NCBI GenBank assembly: GCA_001642945.1
Contig: LGRT01000038.1
Span: 1 to 64,000 of the forward strand
Length of the DNA stretch: 64,000 bases
Source of the DNA: Rhodobacteraceae bacterium SB2
GTDB lineage: Bacteria > Pseudomonadota > Alphaproteobacteria > Rhodobacterales > Rhodobacteraceae
Direction of reading: 5' to 3'
The first letter of the stretch is position 1. Each line of letters starts with the position of its first letter. A program made the translations under genes and the position numbers. Of this stretch, positions 7,197 to 17,120 are shown piece by piece. The notes beneath the pieces are model-generated. The model was given only the letters and a program-made list of their open reading frames with translations. It ran no database searches and was not told where the DNA came from.

Positions 7197-9187
7197 TGCA
7201 GCGGTTGCTGCGACATATAACATCGGCGCGGATTTTCTGGTTGGGCCTTTTCGCGGCCACCTGGGTGCTGTCGCAGCATTCTTTTCAGATTTACAAGGCG
7301 CTTGATGCCCGTTGGATTATCCGTTTCCCCAAAAAGTATCAACTGAACCTCGATGATATGATCAGCGGTTTTCTGGATTGGTTGGTCAACACTGCCAATT
7401 TCTGGTTGTTCACGTTCCGGGACCTGACGCGCGCCATCGCATGGGTGATCGAAATGCCCTATCAGTTCCTGCGCAATCTGCTGATTGAAGGGTTTCAGAC
7501 CGGATTGGGCGATGCTGCGGTACAGATTGCGCCGTCTCTGAGTTGGATTGCGGTGATTGCCATTGTCATTGGCGTCGGTCACACCGCCCGCGACTGGGGG
7601 TTGGCGGCGCTTGCAGGGGCCTGTTTTCTGTATCTCGCGGTGTTCGGGCAATGGGACAGCGCGATGGTCACCCTGGCCTCTGTACTGGTGGCGGTGCCCA
7701 TTGGAGCCGTGGTCGGACTTTTGTTGGGTATTCTGGCCTATCGAAGGCCGTGGGTGGAAAGATTATTGCGCCCTGTTCTTGATCTGATGCAGACGGTGCC
7801 CGTCTTCGCCTATCTTGTGCCGATCCTGATCTTGTTCGGGTTCGGGCCGGTGGCGGCGCTTGTTGCAACCGTGATCTATGCAATGCCGCCGATGATCCGG
7901 GTGACAATCGTGGCGTTGAAAGGCGTTCCAGAAGAGCTTCTGGAGGCGGCGCGAATGATGGGGGCCACACCGCGTCAGATAACATGGAAAGTGTTGGTGC
8001 CGGCGGCGGTTCCGACGCTTATGGTCGGGGTCAATCAGGTGATTATGCTGACATTAAACATGGTGATCATTGCATCAATGATCGGGGCTGGCGGACTGGG
8101 ATTCGATGTCTTGGCCAGTTTGCGCAAACTTGATATCGGCGGTGGTATTGAGGCTGGGTTGGCGATAGTGGTGATGGCTATCGCATTGGATCGCACCAGC
8201 CAGGCCTTTTCCGAGCGTCGCCTGTGGCGGCAGCGCACTGGCAATCTGCTGCAGCGCCATCCCTGGAGCATGATCGCACTTCTGGTGATACTGGCAACAT
8301 TCCTGTTGGGGTTAGTGACCCCCGCGGCGCAGAGCTATCCGGAGGCGTGGATGATCAGCACTGGAGCGTTCTGGTCGCAGGCGATGGAGTGGATTAACGT
8401 CACCTTTTTCGACACGTTGGAAGTGATCAAAACGGCGCTGCTCAAAGGGGTTCTGCTGCCGGTGAAAAAATTCTTTGCCGGTATTCCTTGGCTTTGGGGC
8501 ATCTTGTCGACCGGGCTGATCGCCTGGCGCGTTGCCGGCTGGAAGTTGGGGGTTGTTGCGGTGCTGATGATGGCTTTCATAGCTGCGTCCGGCCTGTGGG
8601 GCAAAGCGATGGTGACGCTTTATCTCTGCGGCGTCTCCGTGTTTATCGCGGTGCTGATCGGCACGCCCTTGGGCATTTGGGCTGCGCAGCAACCGGGGGC
8701 CGGTCGGGTCATTCTCGGGTTGATGGACACGCTGCAGACGTTGCCCTCTTTTGTCTACCTGATCCCCGTGGTGATGCTGTTTAGAGTGGGCGATTTCAGC
8801 GCGATGATCGCCGTTGTGCTCTATGCATTGGCCCCGGCTGTGAGATACGCCGCACATGGCATTCGAGCAGTGCCGCCACACCTGCTGGAGGCAGGTAAAA
8901 TGGCGGGTTGCACACCGTTGCAGCTGCTTTGGCGCGTGAAACTGCCGCTGGCGACGCCACAGCTTCTTCTCGGGCTGAACCAGACGATTATGCTCGCGCT
9001 TTCTATGCTGGTGATCACTGCGCTTGTGGGCACCCGTGACCTGGGTCAGGAAGTCTATATCGCTTTGACCAAAGCCAACGCTGGGCAGGGGATCGTGGCG
9101 GGCCTGTCGGTGGCCTTCATCGCAATCATCGCCGATCGGATCGTAAACGCCTTATCGGACACCCAAAAACGGAGGTTAAGTCTATGA
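7196..9187 (+). CDS. Fused double-permease of the betaine-type ABC transporter
   Basis: 663 residues containing two complete ProW-type permease halves in one chain, each with an EAA-type coupling motif: EELLEAARMMGATPRQ (res ~245) and PHLLEAGKMAGCTPLQ (res ~560). Each half is preceded by membrane segments. Single-domain ProW proteins are about half this length and act as homodimers; here the dimer is encoded as a fusion, so the halves can diverge. Starts one base into the ATPase stop and overlaps the next gene by four bases. Inner-membrane channel for the ProX-like protein. Confidence 0.88.
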   Translation: MQRLLRHITSARIFWLGLFAATWVLSQHSFQIYKALDARWIIRFPKKYQLNLDDMISGFLDWLVNTANFWLFTFRDLTRAIAWVIEMPYQFLRNLLIEGFQTGLGDAAVQIAPSLSWIAVIAIVIGVGHTARDWGLAALAGACFLYLAVFGQWDSAMVTLASVLVAVPIGAVVGLLLGILAYRRPWVERLLRPVLDLMQTVPVFAYLVPILILFGFGPVAALVATVIYAMPPMIRVTIVALKGVPEELLEAARMMGATPRQITWKVLVPAAVPTLMVGVNQVIMLTLNMVIIASMIGAGGLGFDVLASLRKLDIGGGIEAGLAIVVMAIALDRTSQAFSERRLWRQRTGNLLQRHPWSMIALLVILATFLLGLVTPAAQSYPEAWMISTGAFWSQAMEWINVTFFDTLEVIKTALLKGVLLPVKKFFAGIPWLWGILSTGLIAWRVAGWKLGVVAVLMMAFIAASGLWGKAMVTLYLCGVSVFIAVLIGTPLGIWAAQQPGAGRVILGLMDTLQTLPSFVYLIPVVMLFRVGDFSAMIAVVLYALAPAVRYAAHGIRAVPPHLLEAGKMAGCTPLQLLWRVKLPLATPQLLLGLNQTIMLALSMLVITALVGTRDLGQEVYIALTKANAGQGIVAGLSVAFIAIIADRIVNALSDTQKRRLSL

Positions 9188-10059
9188 TGAAGGATGTTAT
9201 TTCTTACGCGGCGCAGCTGCCGTGTTTTGACAATCCAGATCAGATCGAACCGTTGAGTGGTGGGATCACCAATGTTAATTTGCGCGTGACGGATGGGGAC
9301 CGACGCTATGTAGTGCGGTTGGGGCAGGATATCCCGGAACACGGCGTTCTGCGCTGGAACGAACTGGCGCTCAGCCGCGCGGCGGAAGCGGCAAAGATTT
9401 CACCCGCTGTTCATTATCATGCACCAGGGGTGCTCGTGCTCGATTTTATCGAGGCCCGAACCTACACCGAGGAATTGGCCCGCGATCCGGCAAACGTGCC
9501 GCGCATCGTTGAGCTGTTGAAACATACGCACCATGCCCTGAATGCGCATCTGACCATGCCGGTGCTCACTTTCTGGCCGTTTCAGGTGAACCGCACATAT
9601 GCCACGCGGCTGCGCGCTGACGGATCTCGACACGCTGCAAACCTGCCCGGTCTGATGACCGCTTTGGACCAACTCGAAGCGGCGACGGGGCCGGTGACGC
9701 TGGTTATTGGTCACAACGATTTGCTGGCCGCGAACATCCTTGATGATGGGGCCAAGCTTTGGCTCATCGACTGGGAATACGGCGGGTTTAATACGCCTTT
9801 ATTCGATCTTGCGGGATTGGCTGGCAATAACGGGTTCTCCGAAGCGCAGGAGACGGATATGCTCGCGCAATATTTCGGTGTCCCCGCCACCACTCATTGG
9901 CGCGCCTATCAGGCCATGAAATGCATTTCGCTGATGCGCGAGACCCTCTGGTCCATGACGTCGGAAATCCACTCGAGCCTAAATTTCGATTACGCTGCCT
10001 ACACCGTTGAAAATATGGACCGGCTCGATGCTGCCCTGCAAGATTTTCAAAATACATAA
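9184..10059 (+). CDS. Choline-kinase/aminoglycoside-phosphotransferase-like protein
   Basis: 291 residues of the APH/ChoK fold. The catalytic loop is GHNDLLAANIL (res ~177-187, HxDxxxxN Brenner motif) and the metal-binding Asp is in LWLIDWEYGG (res ~194-203). An N-terminal GGITNVNLRV nucleotide loop is visible. Relatives phosphorylate choline, ethanolamine or similar amino alcohols with ATP. The ATG overlaps the permease stop by four bases. Coupling to a betaine-type transporter and DMGDH-like enzymes suggests phosphorylation of the imported substrate or a derivative. The exact substrate is unknown. Confidence 0.8.
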   Translation: MMKDVISYAAQLPCFDNPDQIEPLSGGITNVNLRVTDGDRRYVVRLGQDIPEHGVLRWNELALSRAAEAAKISPAVHYHAPGVLVLDFIEARTYTEELARDPANVPRIVELLKHTHHALNAHLTMPVLTFWPFQVNRTYATRLRADGSRHAANLPGLMTALDQLEAATGPVTLVIGHNDLLAANILDDGAKLWLIDWEYGGFNTPLFDLAGLAGNNGFSEAQETDMLAQYFGVPATTHWRAYQAMKCISLMRETLWSMTSEIHSSLNFDYAAYTVENMDRLDAALQDFQNT

Positions 10060-10068
10060 GGATCTATC

Positions 10069-12501
10069 ATGACGCTTCCTTCATCGGCCAAGACCCTCAT
10101 CATCGGCGGCGGCATCATCGGTTGCTCCACCGCTTACCATCTCGCCCAGATGGGCGAGGAGGTATTGCTACTGGAAAAAGCGGCTCTGACATCCGGGTCG
10201 ACCTGGCATGCTGCTGGGTTGGTGGGGCAATTGCGCTCTAACGCCAACATCACACAGCTCTTGGGGTATTCAATCGATCTTTATAACAAACTGGAGCAGG
10301 AGACCGGCCTTGCTACGGGTTGGAAGATGAATGGCGGGTTGCGGTTGGCCTGTAACGAAGAGCGTTGGACTGAAGTGAAGCGGCAAGCCACGACGGCACA
10401 TTCCTTTGGTCTAGATATGCAACTCCTGACGCCAAAGGAAGCACAAGATCTCTGGCCGCTCATGGATATTTCAGACATTGTCGGGGCGGCATTCCTGCCC
10501 ACGGACGGGCAGGCCAGCCCCTCGGATATTACCCAGGCGCTCGCAAAGGGCGCGCGAGCAAAGGGGGCGGTTATAAAAGAAAATACCCCCGTTACCGAGA
10601 TTCTGATCGAAGGTGGCAAACTGGCGGGCGTGCGTACGGCGGCGGGAGATATTGCCTGCGAAAAGCTCGTTCTGTGTTGTGGACAGTGGACGCGCGAACT
10701 CGCCCAGACCATCGGGGTGACTGTGCCGCTTATTTCGGTGGAGCATCAATACATGCTTACGGAAGCTTTTGGGGTTCCGGCAGACCTGCCAACGTTGCGC
10801 GATCCAGACAGGCTGACCTATTACAAAGAGGAAGTGGGCGGCCTGATCATGGGAGGATATGAACCCAACGGTATCCCTTGGGCCAAAGATGGCATCCCCG
10901 AGTTTTTTGATTTTCAGCTGTTAGAGTCAAATTTTGATCATTTTGAACAGTTGATTGAGATGGCCCTGCCGCGGGTGCCAAAACTGGAGAGCGTTGGCGT
11001 TAAACAATTGATCAACGGCCCGGAAAGTTTCACGCCGGATGGTAATTTTATCCTCGGTGAGGCGCCAGAGATGGCCAATGTGTTCATCGGTGCCGGATTC
11101 AATGCCTTTGGTATCGCTTCGGGGGGCGGTGCCGGGATGGCGCTGGCCGAATGGGTGGCCAATGGCGCGCCGCCCTATGATATGTGGCCGGTAGACATCC
11201 GCCGCTTCGGCCGACCGCATACCGATGTCGACTGGGTGCGCACCCGCACGCTTGAGGCCTATGGCAAGCATTACACAATGGCGTGGCCATCAGAAGAACA
11301 TGACAGTGGTCGCCCCTGTCGCCGCTCACCGCTCTATGACACTCTTAAATCAGCAGGCGCCGTTTTTGGGGAGAAACTGGGGTGGGAACGTCCAAACTGG
11401 TTTGCCGAAAAAGCCGAGGTGGCCCGAGATATTTACACGTTCGAGCGCCCAAACTGGCATGTGCCAGTGGGACGAGAACACAAAGCTGCCCGCGAGGCGG
11501 CGGTTCTGTTAGATCAAAGTTCCTTTGCTAAATTTGTCTTGCAAGGGCCGGATGCCGAGGCGGCTCTACAATGGATTGCGGCCAATAGGGTGGACAAGCC
11601 GGTGGGGTCAATCACCTATACCCAGATGCTTAACGATCAGGGGGGGATAGAGTGTGATGTGACCTGTGTACGCACCGGGCACGACAGCTACTACATTGTC
11701 ACCGGTACGGGTTTTGCGACCCATGATTTCGATTGGATTCGCCGTAACATTCCTGATGGGATGAATGCTCAGCTCATCGATGTCACATCTTCCAATGCGG
11801 TGCTATCGCTTTTTGGCCCCAAAGCGCGGAACATCCTGTCTGCGGCAACGCGGGCGGATGTCTCAAATGAGGCTCAGCCTTTTGCCACTGCGCTGCAAAT
11901 CGGCATCGCCGGGTGCCCGGTTCTGGCTCTGCGGATCACTTATGTTGGAGAGCTTGGCTGGGAACTCCACCTGCCCACCGAATATGCCCTGTCTGTCTAT
12001 AACGCGCTGCAAGACGCCGGCGCCGAGCACGGTTTGCGCAATGCCGGGTACCGCGCGATTGAAACTCTGCGACTTGAGAAAGGGTATCGGGCCTGGAGCT
12101 CTGATATCGGTCCAGATCACACGCCGGACGAGGCTGGGCTGGGCTGGGCGGTGAAAATGAAATCAAACATTGCTTTCAGAGGCCGGGAGGCTGTGGCTGC
12201 GCAACGTAAGGAGGGGGTCAGGAAGGTTCTCGCAACTTTTACAACCAGCGGCGATACCATCCTGTCAGGCCGCGAAACGATTTACCGCAATGGTGTGCGA
12301 TGTGGCTGGCTGTCTTCGGGCGGCTATGGCCATACGCTGGGGCATTCGATTGGCATGGGATATGTGCGCGCGTCCGAATCGATTGACCGCGAGTACGTTT
12401 TGCAGGGCACCTATGAGCTGGAAGTGGCAACCGAGCGGGTGTCGGCTGAGGTCACGTTGAACCCGCTCTATGATCCGGGCATGGATCGGGTCCGGGGTTA
12501 G
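10069..12501 (+). CDS. DMGDH/SARDH-like FAD and folate-dependent oxidoreductase (copy 1)
   Basis: 810 residues. An N-terminal FAD/DAO domain (LIIGGGIIGCS, res ~8-18) carries the STWHAAGL motif (His at res ~46) that in dimethylglycine dehydrogenase covalently binds FAD. A FAO_M linker follows near 370-430, then a GcvT-like folate-binding domain and GcvT C-terminal domain to the end. The family oxidatively removes an N-methyl group and passes the one-carbon unit to tetrahydrofolate. Start has AAGGATC upstream. Directly followed by a paralogue four bases later. Confidence 0.85.
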   Translation: MTLPSSAKTLIIGGGIIGCSTAYHLAQMGEEVLLLEKAALTSGSTWHAAGLVGQLRSNANITQLLGYSIDLYNKLEQETGLATGWKMNGGLRLACNEERWTEVKRQATTAHSFGLDMQLLTPKEAQDLWPLMDISDIVGAAFLPTDGQASPSDITQALAKGARAKGAVIKENTPVTEILIEGGKLAGVRTAAGDIACEKLVLCCGQWTRELAQTIGVTVPLISVEHQYMLTEAFGVPADLPTLRDPDRLTYYKEEVGGLIMGGYEPNGIPWAKDGIPEFFDFQLLESNFDHFEQLIEMALPRVPKLESVGVKQLINGPESFTPDGNFILGEAPEMANVFIGAGFNAFGIASGGGAGMALAEWVANGAPPYDMWPVDIRRFGRPHTDVDWVRTRTLEAYGKHYTMAWPSEEHDSGRPCRRSPLYDTLKSAGAVFGEKLGWERPNWFAEKAEVARDIYTFERPNWHVPVGREHKAAREAAVLLDQSSFAKFVLQGPDAEAALQWIAANRVDKPVGSITYTQMLNDQGGIECDVTCVRTGHDSYYIVTGTGFATHDFDWIRRNIPDGMNAQLIDVTSSNAVLSLFGPKARNILSAATRADVSNEAQPFATALQIGIAGCPVLALRITYVGELGWELHLPTEYALSVYNALQDAGAEHGLRNAGYRAIETLRLEKGYRAWSSDIGPDHTPDEAGLGWAVKMKSNIAFRGREAVAAQRKEGVRKVLATFTTSGDTILSGRETIYRNGVRCGWLSSGGYGHTLGHSIGMGYVRASESIDREYVLQGTYELEVATERVSAEVTLNPLYDPGMDRVRG

Positions 12502-12505
12502 AGAT

Positions 12506-14923
12506 ATGACACGGAATTCGGCCAAACACCTTGTCATCGGGGGGGGCATCATCGGATGTTCCATTGCTTATCACCTGACCCGCATGGGCGAGAAAGACGT
12601 TGTACTTCTGGAACGCGCCAGCCTGACCGAAGGGGCGACCTGGCATGCGGCAGGCCTTGTGGGTCAGCTGCGCTCGTCTCGCAATACCACACGAATGCTC
12701 AAGAAATCCGTTGAGATGTACGACCGGCTGCAAAACGAAGAGGGCATGCAATTCGACTGGAAGAAAACCGGGTCGCTGCGGCTTGCGGCCACGCATGACC
12801 GGATGCTTGAGGCCAGACGTCTGGCCACAATGGCGCGGAGTTTTGATCTCGAGATGGAGATTATCAGCCCCGCTGAAGCAAAAGTGCTCTTTCCGTTGGT
12901 TGAGCAAAAAGGTTTGCAGGGTGCGGCGTACATCCCGTCCGATGGCTACGTTGATCCCGCGTCGCTATGTCAAGCCATCGCCAGCGCGGCGCGCTCTCAG
13001 GGGGCCGATATCCGGCAGGGTGTCGAGGTGACCGATTTCACAATTCATGGCGGTCGGATCACGCATGTAGAAACAACCGCCGGCAAATATGAGGCACAGA
13101 ACGTCATACTTGCCACCGGCATGTGGAGCCGTGAAATCGGCGCTAAATTGGGTATCCGCGTGCCGGCGTGTGCGGTTGAACATCAATACATTGTCACCGA
13201 ATCCACCGGCGATGAAATCGGGCATTATCCGACGCTGCGGGATCCCGAAAGGCTGGTCTATTACAAACCGGATGTGGGTGGTCGTCTTGTGATAGGCGGG
13301 TATGAGGAGGGCACATTGCCGTTTGGCGATCCAGAAATTCCGGATCAATTCATACGCCAGTTGCTGCCAGAAAATCTTGATCGTTTCCTGCCGCTTGCAG
13401 AGCTGGCTGGGCAGGTGACACCGGTTTTGAACGACGTTGGTATCCGGCAGGTGATCAATGGCCCGATTCCGTATTCCGCGGATGGAGATTTCGTCATGGG
13501 CTGGCAGCCGGATTTTAAAAACCTGATGCTTGCGACTGGGTTCCTCTATGGGATAGCGGCTGGCGGTGGCGCAGGAGAGATGATTGCGGAATGGATTGTG
13601 GAGGGCGCCCCCTCTCTTGATCTCTGGCCCCTGGATGTGCGTCGGTTCGGTCCCCATCACGGGACGCGGGCATTCATGTATCCGCGTGCGGTCGAGCATT
13701 ACGCGCATCACTATAAAATGCGTTACCCGGGGCAGGAGCATGAGGCGGCGCGGCAACTGCGCCTGTCGCCGCTCTACGGGCGCCTGAAAGACGCAGGCGC
13801 GGTATATGGCTCCAAGAACGGTTGGGAACGTCCCCTCTGGTTTGCACCTGAGGGGGTGGATCCCGTGGATCAGCTCGATTTTCTCGACCCCGGTTGGAAG
13901 GTCTTCGCCGCGATGGAGCACAGAGCGGTGCGGGAGCGGGTGGCGCTAATTGATCAATCCTCGTTTGCCAAGTTTGAGATCCTCGGCGAGGGCGCCCTAG
14001 ATCTGTTACAGCGGCTTTGCGTCTCGGACATGGACAAGCCCCTCGGCGCGGTTATCTATACCCAAATGTGCAATGACAACGGCGGGACGGAGGCGGACGT
14101 GACCTTTATCCGACTTGGGCCGCAGCACTTTTATATGGTCACGGGGTCTGGTTTCGGTATGCATGACAGCGATTGGATTAGGCGCAACATGCCAGAGGAT
14201 GGCTCTGCCCACCTGATCGAAGTGACGTCGGGCAAAGCAGTTGTGAACATTGTCGGACCCCTGTCGCGCGACGTTCTTGGCGCAGTTTCAGAGAGCGACC
14301 TGTCGGACGCGGCCATCGGTTTTGCCACTGCGCGTGAGATCATCGTGGGGGCTGCACCGGTTTTGGCTGCGCGGATCGGTTATGTGGGTGAACGTGGCTA
14401 TGAGCTGCATATTCCGACAGAATATGCCGCCCATGTGTATGATCTGCTTTGGGAGGCGGGGCAAAGTCTGGGCATTGCCAATGTGGGTTACCGGGCGATT
14501 GAAAGCCTGCGGATGGAAAAAGGATACATCTATTGGTCCGGTGACGTGACGCCGGATTACACCCCGGTCGAAGCTGGAGTGGGTTTTAGGGTGCATCTGA
14601 ACTCAAAGGGTGATTTCAAAGGTCGCGCGGTGCTCGAAGCCCAAAAGAACGGGAATTTGAAACGCAAGCTTTGCACTTTTGTGACCACAGAAAATCTGCC
14701 GCTGACAGGTGGGGAAACCATTTTGATAGGCGACAGGGTGGTATCGCTTGCCACATCTGTGGGCTATGGGCACACGGTCGAAAAGACCATTCTGCGTGGG
14801 TATCTGGACAAGATACATTGGGGTGAGAGGGATTTCATGCTTGAGGTTTTCGGAGAGCGCTATCCAATCACCCGTGTTGAAAGCCCGGTCTATGACCCTG
14901 AGAATGCGGCGTTAAAAGGGTAG
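12506..14923 (+). CDS. DMGDH/SARDH-like FAD and folate-dependent oxidoreductase (copy 2)
   Basis: 805 residues from ATG 12506, four bases after the preceding stop; an upstream in-frame start at 12470 would lie inside that gene. Same architecture as copy 1: LVIGGGIIGCS, ATWHAAGLVGQLRSS with the FAD-binding His, linker, then two GcvT domains. Clearly divergent from copy 1, so this is an old duplication giving enzymes for successive or different N-demethylations. It lacks a separate electron-acceptor gene; electrons probably go to ETF or oxygen. Confidence 0.85.
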   Translation: MTRNSAKHLVIGGGIIGCSIAYHLTRMGEKDVVLLERASLTEGATWHAAGLVGQLRSSRNTTRMLKKSVEMYDRLQNEEGMQFDWKKTGSLRLAATHDRMLEARRLATMARSFDLEMEIISPAEAKVLFPLVEQKGLQGAAYIPSDGYVDPASLCQAIASAARSQGADIRQGVEVTDFTIHGGRITHVETTAGKYEAQNVILATGMWSREIGAKLGIRVPACAVEHQYIVTESTGDEIGHYPTLRDPERLVYYKPDVGGRLVIGGYEEGTLPFGDPEIPDQFIRQLLPENLDRFLPLAELAGQVTPVLNDVGIRQVINGPIPYSADGDFVMGWQPDFKNLMLATGFLYGIAAGGGAGEMIAEWIVEGAPSLDLWPLDVRRFGPHHGTRAFMYPRAVEHYAHHYKMRYPGQEHEAARQLRLSPLYGRLKDAGAVYGSKNGWERPLWFAPEGVDPVDQLDFLDPGWKVFAAMEHRAVRERVALIDQSSFAKFEILGEGALDLLQRLCVSDMDKPLGAVIYTQMCNDNGGTEADVTFIRLGPQHFYMVTGSGFGMHDSDWIRRNMPEDGSAHLIEVTSGKAVVNIVGPLSRDVLGAVSESDLSDAAIGFATAREIIVGAAPVLAARIGYVGERGYELHIPTEYAAHVYDLLWEAGQSLGIANVGYRAIESLRMEKGYIYWSGDVTPDYTPVEAGVGFRVHLNSKGDFKGRAVLEAQKNGNLKRKLCTFVTTENLPLTGGETILIGDRVVSLATSVGYGHTVEKTILRGYLDKIHWGERDFMLEVFGERYPITRVESPVYDPENAALKG

Positions 14924-14935
14924 GGATAAATCACA

Positions 14936-15877
14936 ATGACAGAACATATACCACAGGTGATGGTGGCGCTGCGCAAAGCGCCTGAATTTCGAGGTGTAGA
15001 TGCCGCAGACAGCATCACCCGACTGGGTGGGTTGACCAATCTGGTGCACCGTGTCGATCTGGGTGAGAGATCGGTGATTGTGCGGATCCCGGGCGAAGGA
15101 ACAGAGGCCTATATCGACCGGGCCATCGAGGCGCATAACGCCCATGCTGCAGCGCGGGCGGGCGTTTCGCCCGAAGTGGTCTATGCCGATGCGGACAGCG
15201 GCTTAATGATCACCGAGACGGTTCCGAACATCGAAACGATGACGCCAGACCTTTTCAAAAGCCGTGCTGGGTCGCCGGAACGGGCGGGCGCGGCGCTGGC
15301 GAAATTGCACAATTCCGGTGAGGGTTTTCAATTCCGTTTCGAGTTGTTTGAGATGATTGACGACTATCTTAACGTGTTGTCCACCAAGAAAGTGAGCCTG
15401 CCGGAGGGGTATCACGATGTTGTTGCCGCTGCAGAACCGGTAAAGCAGGTGTTGGCGCAGGCCGACACACCGCTTGCCCCCTGTCACTGTGATCCCCTGT
15501 GCGAGAATTTTTTGGATGACGGAAAAATTATGTGGATCGTCGATTGGGAGTATTCTGGCATGAATGACCCACTGTGGGATTTGGGTGATCTGTCTGTTGA
15601 AGCTGGAATGGACGCAGGGCAGGATGCAGAAATGATGGCCGCGTATTTCGGGCGCCTGCCAACTGAAGCCGAACAGGGACGGTTGGTGATCTACAAGGCG
15701 ATGTGTGACCTGCTCTGGACGCTTTGGGGATTGATACAGCTGGCCGATGAGAACCCGGCTGAAGATTTTTGGGCCTATGCCACCGGGCGTTTTGCGCGGT
15801 GCAAGGCCCTGATGCAAGATGAGGGTTTTTACCAACACGTCGAAGCGGTCCGCGCGGGCCAACTGCGCCATCGGTAA
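14936..15877 (+). CDS. Choline-kinase/aminoglycoside-phosphotransferase-like protein (second)
   Basis: 313 residues, LicA/ChoK type. Brenner motif CHCDPLCENFL (res ~183-193), then IMWIVDWEYSGMNDP with the second metal Asp (res ~199-213); N-terminal LGGLTNLVHRV. Only distantly like the 9184-10059 protein, so not a recent copy. Ribosome site AGGGAT ten bases before the ATG. Last gene of the betaine-type operon; a GGTAAA/TTTACC pairing at about 15873-15904 could end the transcript. Confidence 0.8.
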   Translation: MTEHIPQVMVALRKAPEFRGVDAADSITRLGGLTNLVHRVDLGERSVIVRIPGEGTEAYIDRAIEAHNAHAAARAGVSPEVVYADADSGLMITETVPNIETMTPDLFKSRAGSPERAGAALAKLHNSGEGFQFRFELFEMIDDYLNVLSTKKVSLPEGYHDVVAAAEPVKQVLAQADTPLAPCHCDPLCENFLDDGKIMWIVDWEYSGMNDPLWDLGDLSVEAGMDAGQDAEMMAAYFGRLPTEAEQGRLVIYKAMCDLLWTLWGLIQLADENPAEDFWAYATGRFARCKALMQDEGFYQHVEAVRAGQLRHR

Positions 15878-16059
15878 AGGGTCTGCAACGCCTGTAGGTT
15901 TTACCACAAGAGGGCGATACGACCCACATTGGCCAACACAAAAGACGGGCTGGCCGGTATGAACACACCAGAGCTTGACGCGCCTTACGGGAAAAAAGCA
16001 AAGAGGGCGATCGGTGTGTTTTGCAAAGATCGAGTCGTCACCGCGTATTCAATCGGTGA

Positions 16060-16716
16060 GTCGCAGAAGAGAATCTTTCAGCTGCAAATGCGATGATTCC
16101 TCAAGTCACGCACCATGATTATGCCGAGATCAGCGCCATTGAAGCATTTCGCGAAAGAGTGAAATCTGAGGCTCAACAGCGCGGTGTTAAGTTAACCGCA
16201 TTGGCCTTTCATCTCAGGGCGCTCGCCGAATGTTTGCTCAAATTCCCGCGCTTCAATGCATCTATCTCCCCGGATAAAAAACATCTTACATTGAAGCAAT
16301 ATGTGCATATCGCACTTGCGGTTGATACACCTTACGGATTGGTTGTTCCCGTTGTGAGAGATGTGACTGAAAAAGGGTTATGGGACATCTCGAATGAAGT
16401 CTCCGAATTAGTGGACAAAGCACAGTCGCGCAAATTGCGACCTGAGGAAATGGCAGGTGGCTCGATCACAATCTCCAATCTTGGGCGGTTAGGCGGAACG
16501 GCTTTCACACCTATTGTAAACCCGCCTCAAGTGGCAATTCTTGGGCTGTCGCGTAGCGAATTTAGACCGTCTTGGGATGGTTCTACTTGGCAGGCTATTC
16601 CGACAATTCCATTGGATTTAAGCTATGATCATCGCATCATAAATGGAGCTGATGCTGCAAGGTTTATGAATGCGTTTCGTAAATTTATAAGTATGCCAGA
16701 ACTCCTGTTTTCATGA
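16060..16716 (+). pseudogene. 5'-truncated 2-oxoacid dehydrogenase E2 acyltransferase
   Basis: Only the catalytic domain remains (about 207 residues from the first ATG at 16093). The open frame extends back through AEENLSAANAMIPQVTHH to a stop at 16057-16059. Lipoyl and E1/E3-binding domains, normally 150-200 residues upstream, are missing. The active-site block SYDHRIINGADAARF is intact, with Asn where many E2 proteins have Asp in HxxxDG, a change also known in functional E2s. No E1 or E3 gene is nearby. It probably marks the left boundary of the rearranged region. A short unrecognised frame at 15959-16096 precedes it. Confidence 0.7.
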
Positions 16717-16987
16717 CTAGCTTAGATACTTTCAGAATAAACTTTCTTGCTTATGCGATGTCTTGAAATTATCCATCAGGTCTTGACTGACATCTTTAAT
16801 AAGGCTGTTTCAAAACCAGTTGACAGATCCTTCAGCTGGTACGAAATATACAAATAAAACATAGTTACCCGTTAAGCGCTGCTGATAATTAGGCATGTCA
16901 AGTTGAGAGCACCCTTTTGAGGCGTGAACCGGTTTGTCTGATAGCACCAGAAACCGGCGTCCACATCGCACTTTCTCTCCGTTTAAG

Positions 16988-17020
16988 AAAAAAAGCCCCC
17001 ACTTAAAGCTAAGTGAGGGC
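16988..17020 (-). terminator. Strong hairpin with T tract, minus direction
   Basis: Arms around CACTTA (17000-17005) and TAAGTG (17010-17015), extended by GCCC/GGGC, form a 10-11 pair stem. On the minus strand it is followed by seven T residues (A run 16988-16994). No minus-strand gene is evident upstream of it, so it is an orphan of a lost gene. The 16717-17120 interval otherwise shows no gene. Confidence 0.6.
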
Positions 17021-17120
17021 AGGATCATAATAGTCTAGGAGTTTAATGCCAAAGGGGCAGTAAATACCAACTAAGGTATCAACCTGACATCTAAATGACA
17101 AGCTTTAAACAGAGTGATAA

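Noticed and set aside
12965-13921. 318-codon minus-strand frame inside DMGDH copy 2
   Set aside because: Shadow of a well-supported gene.
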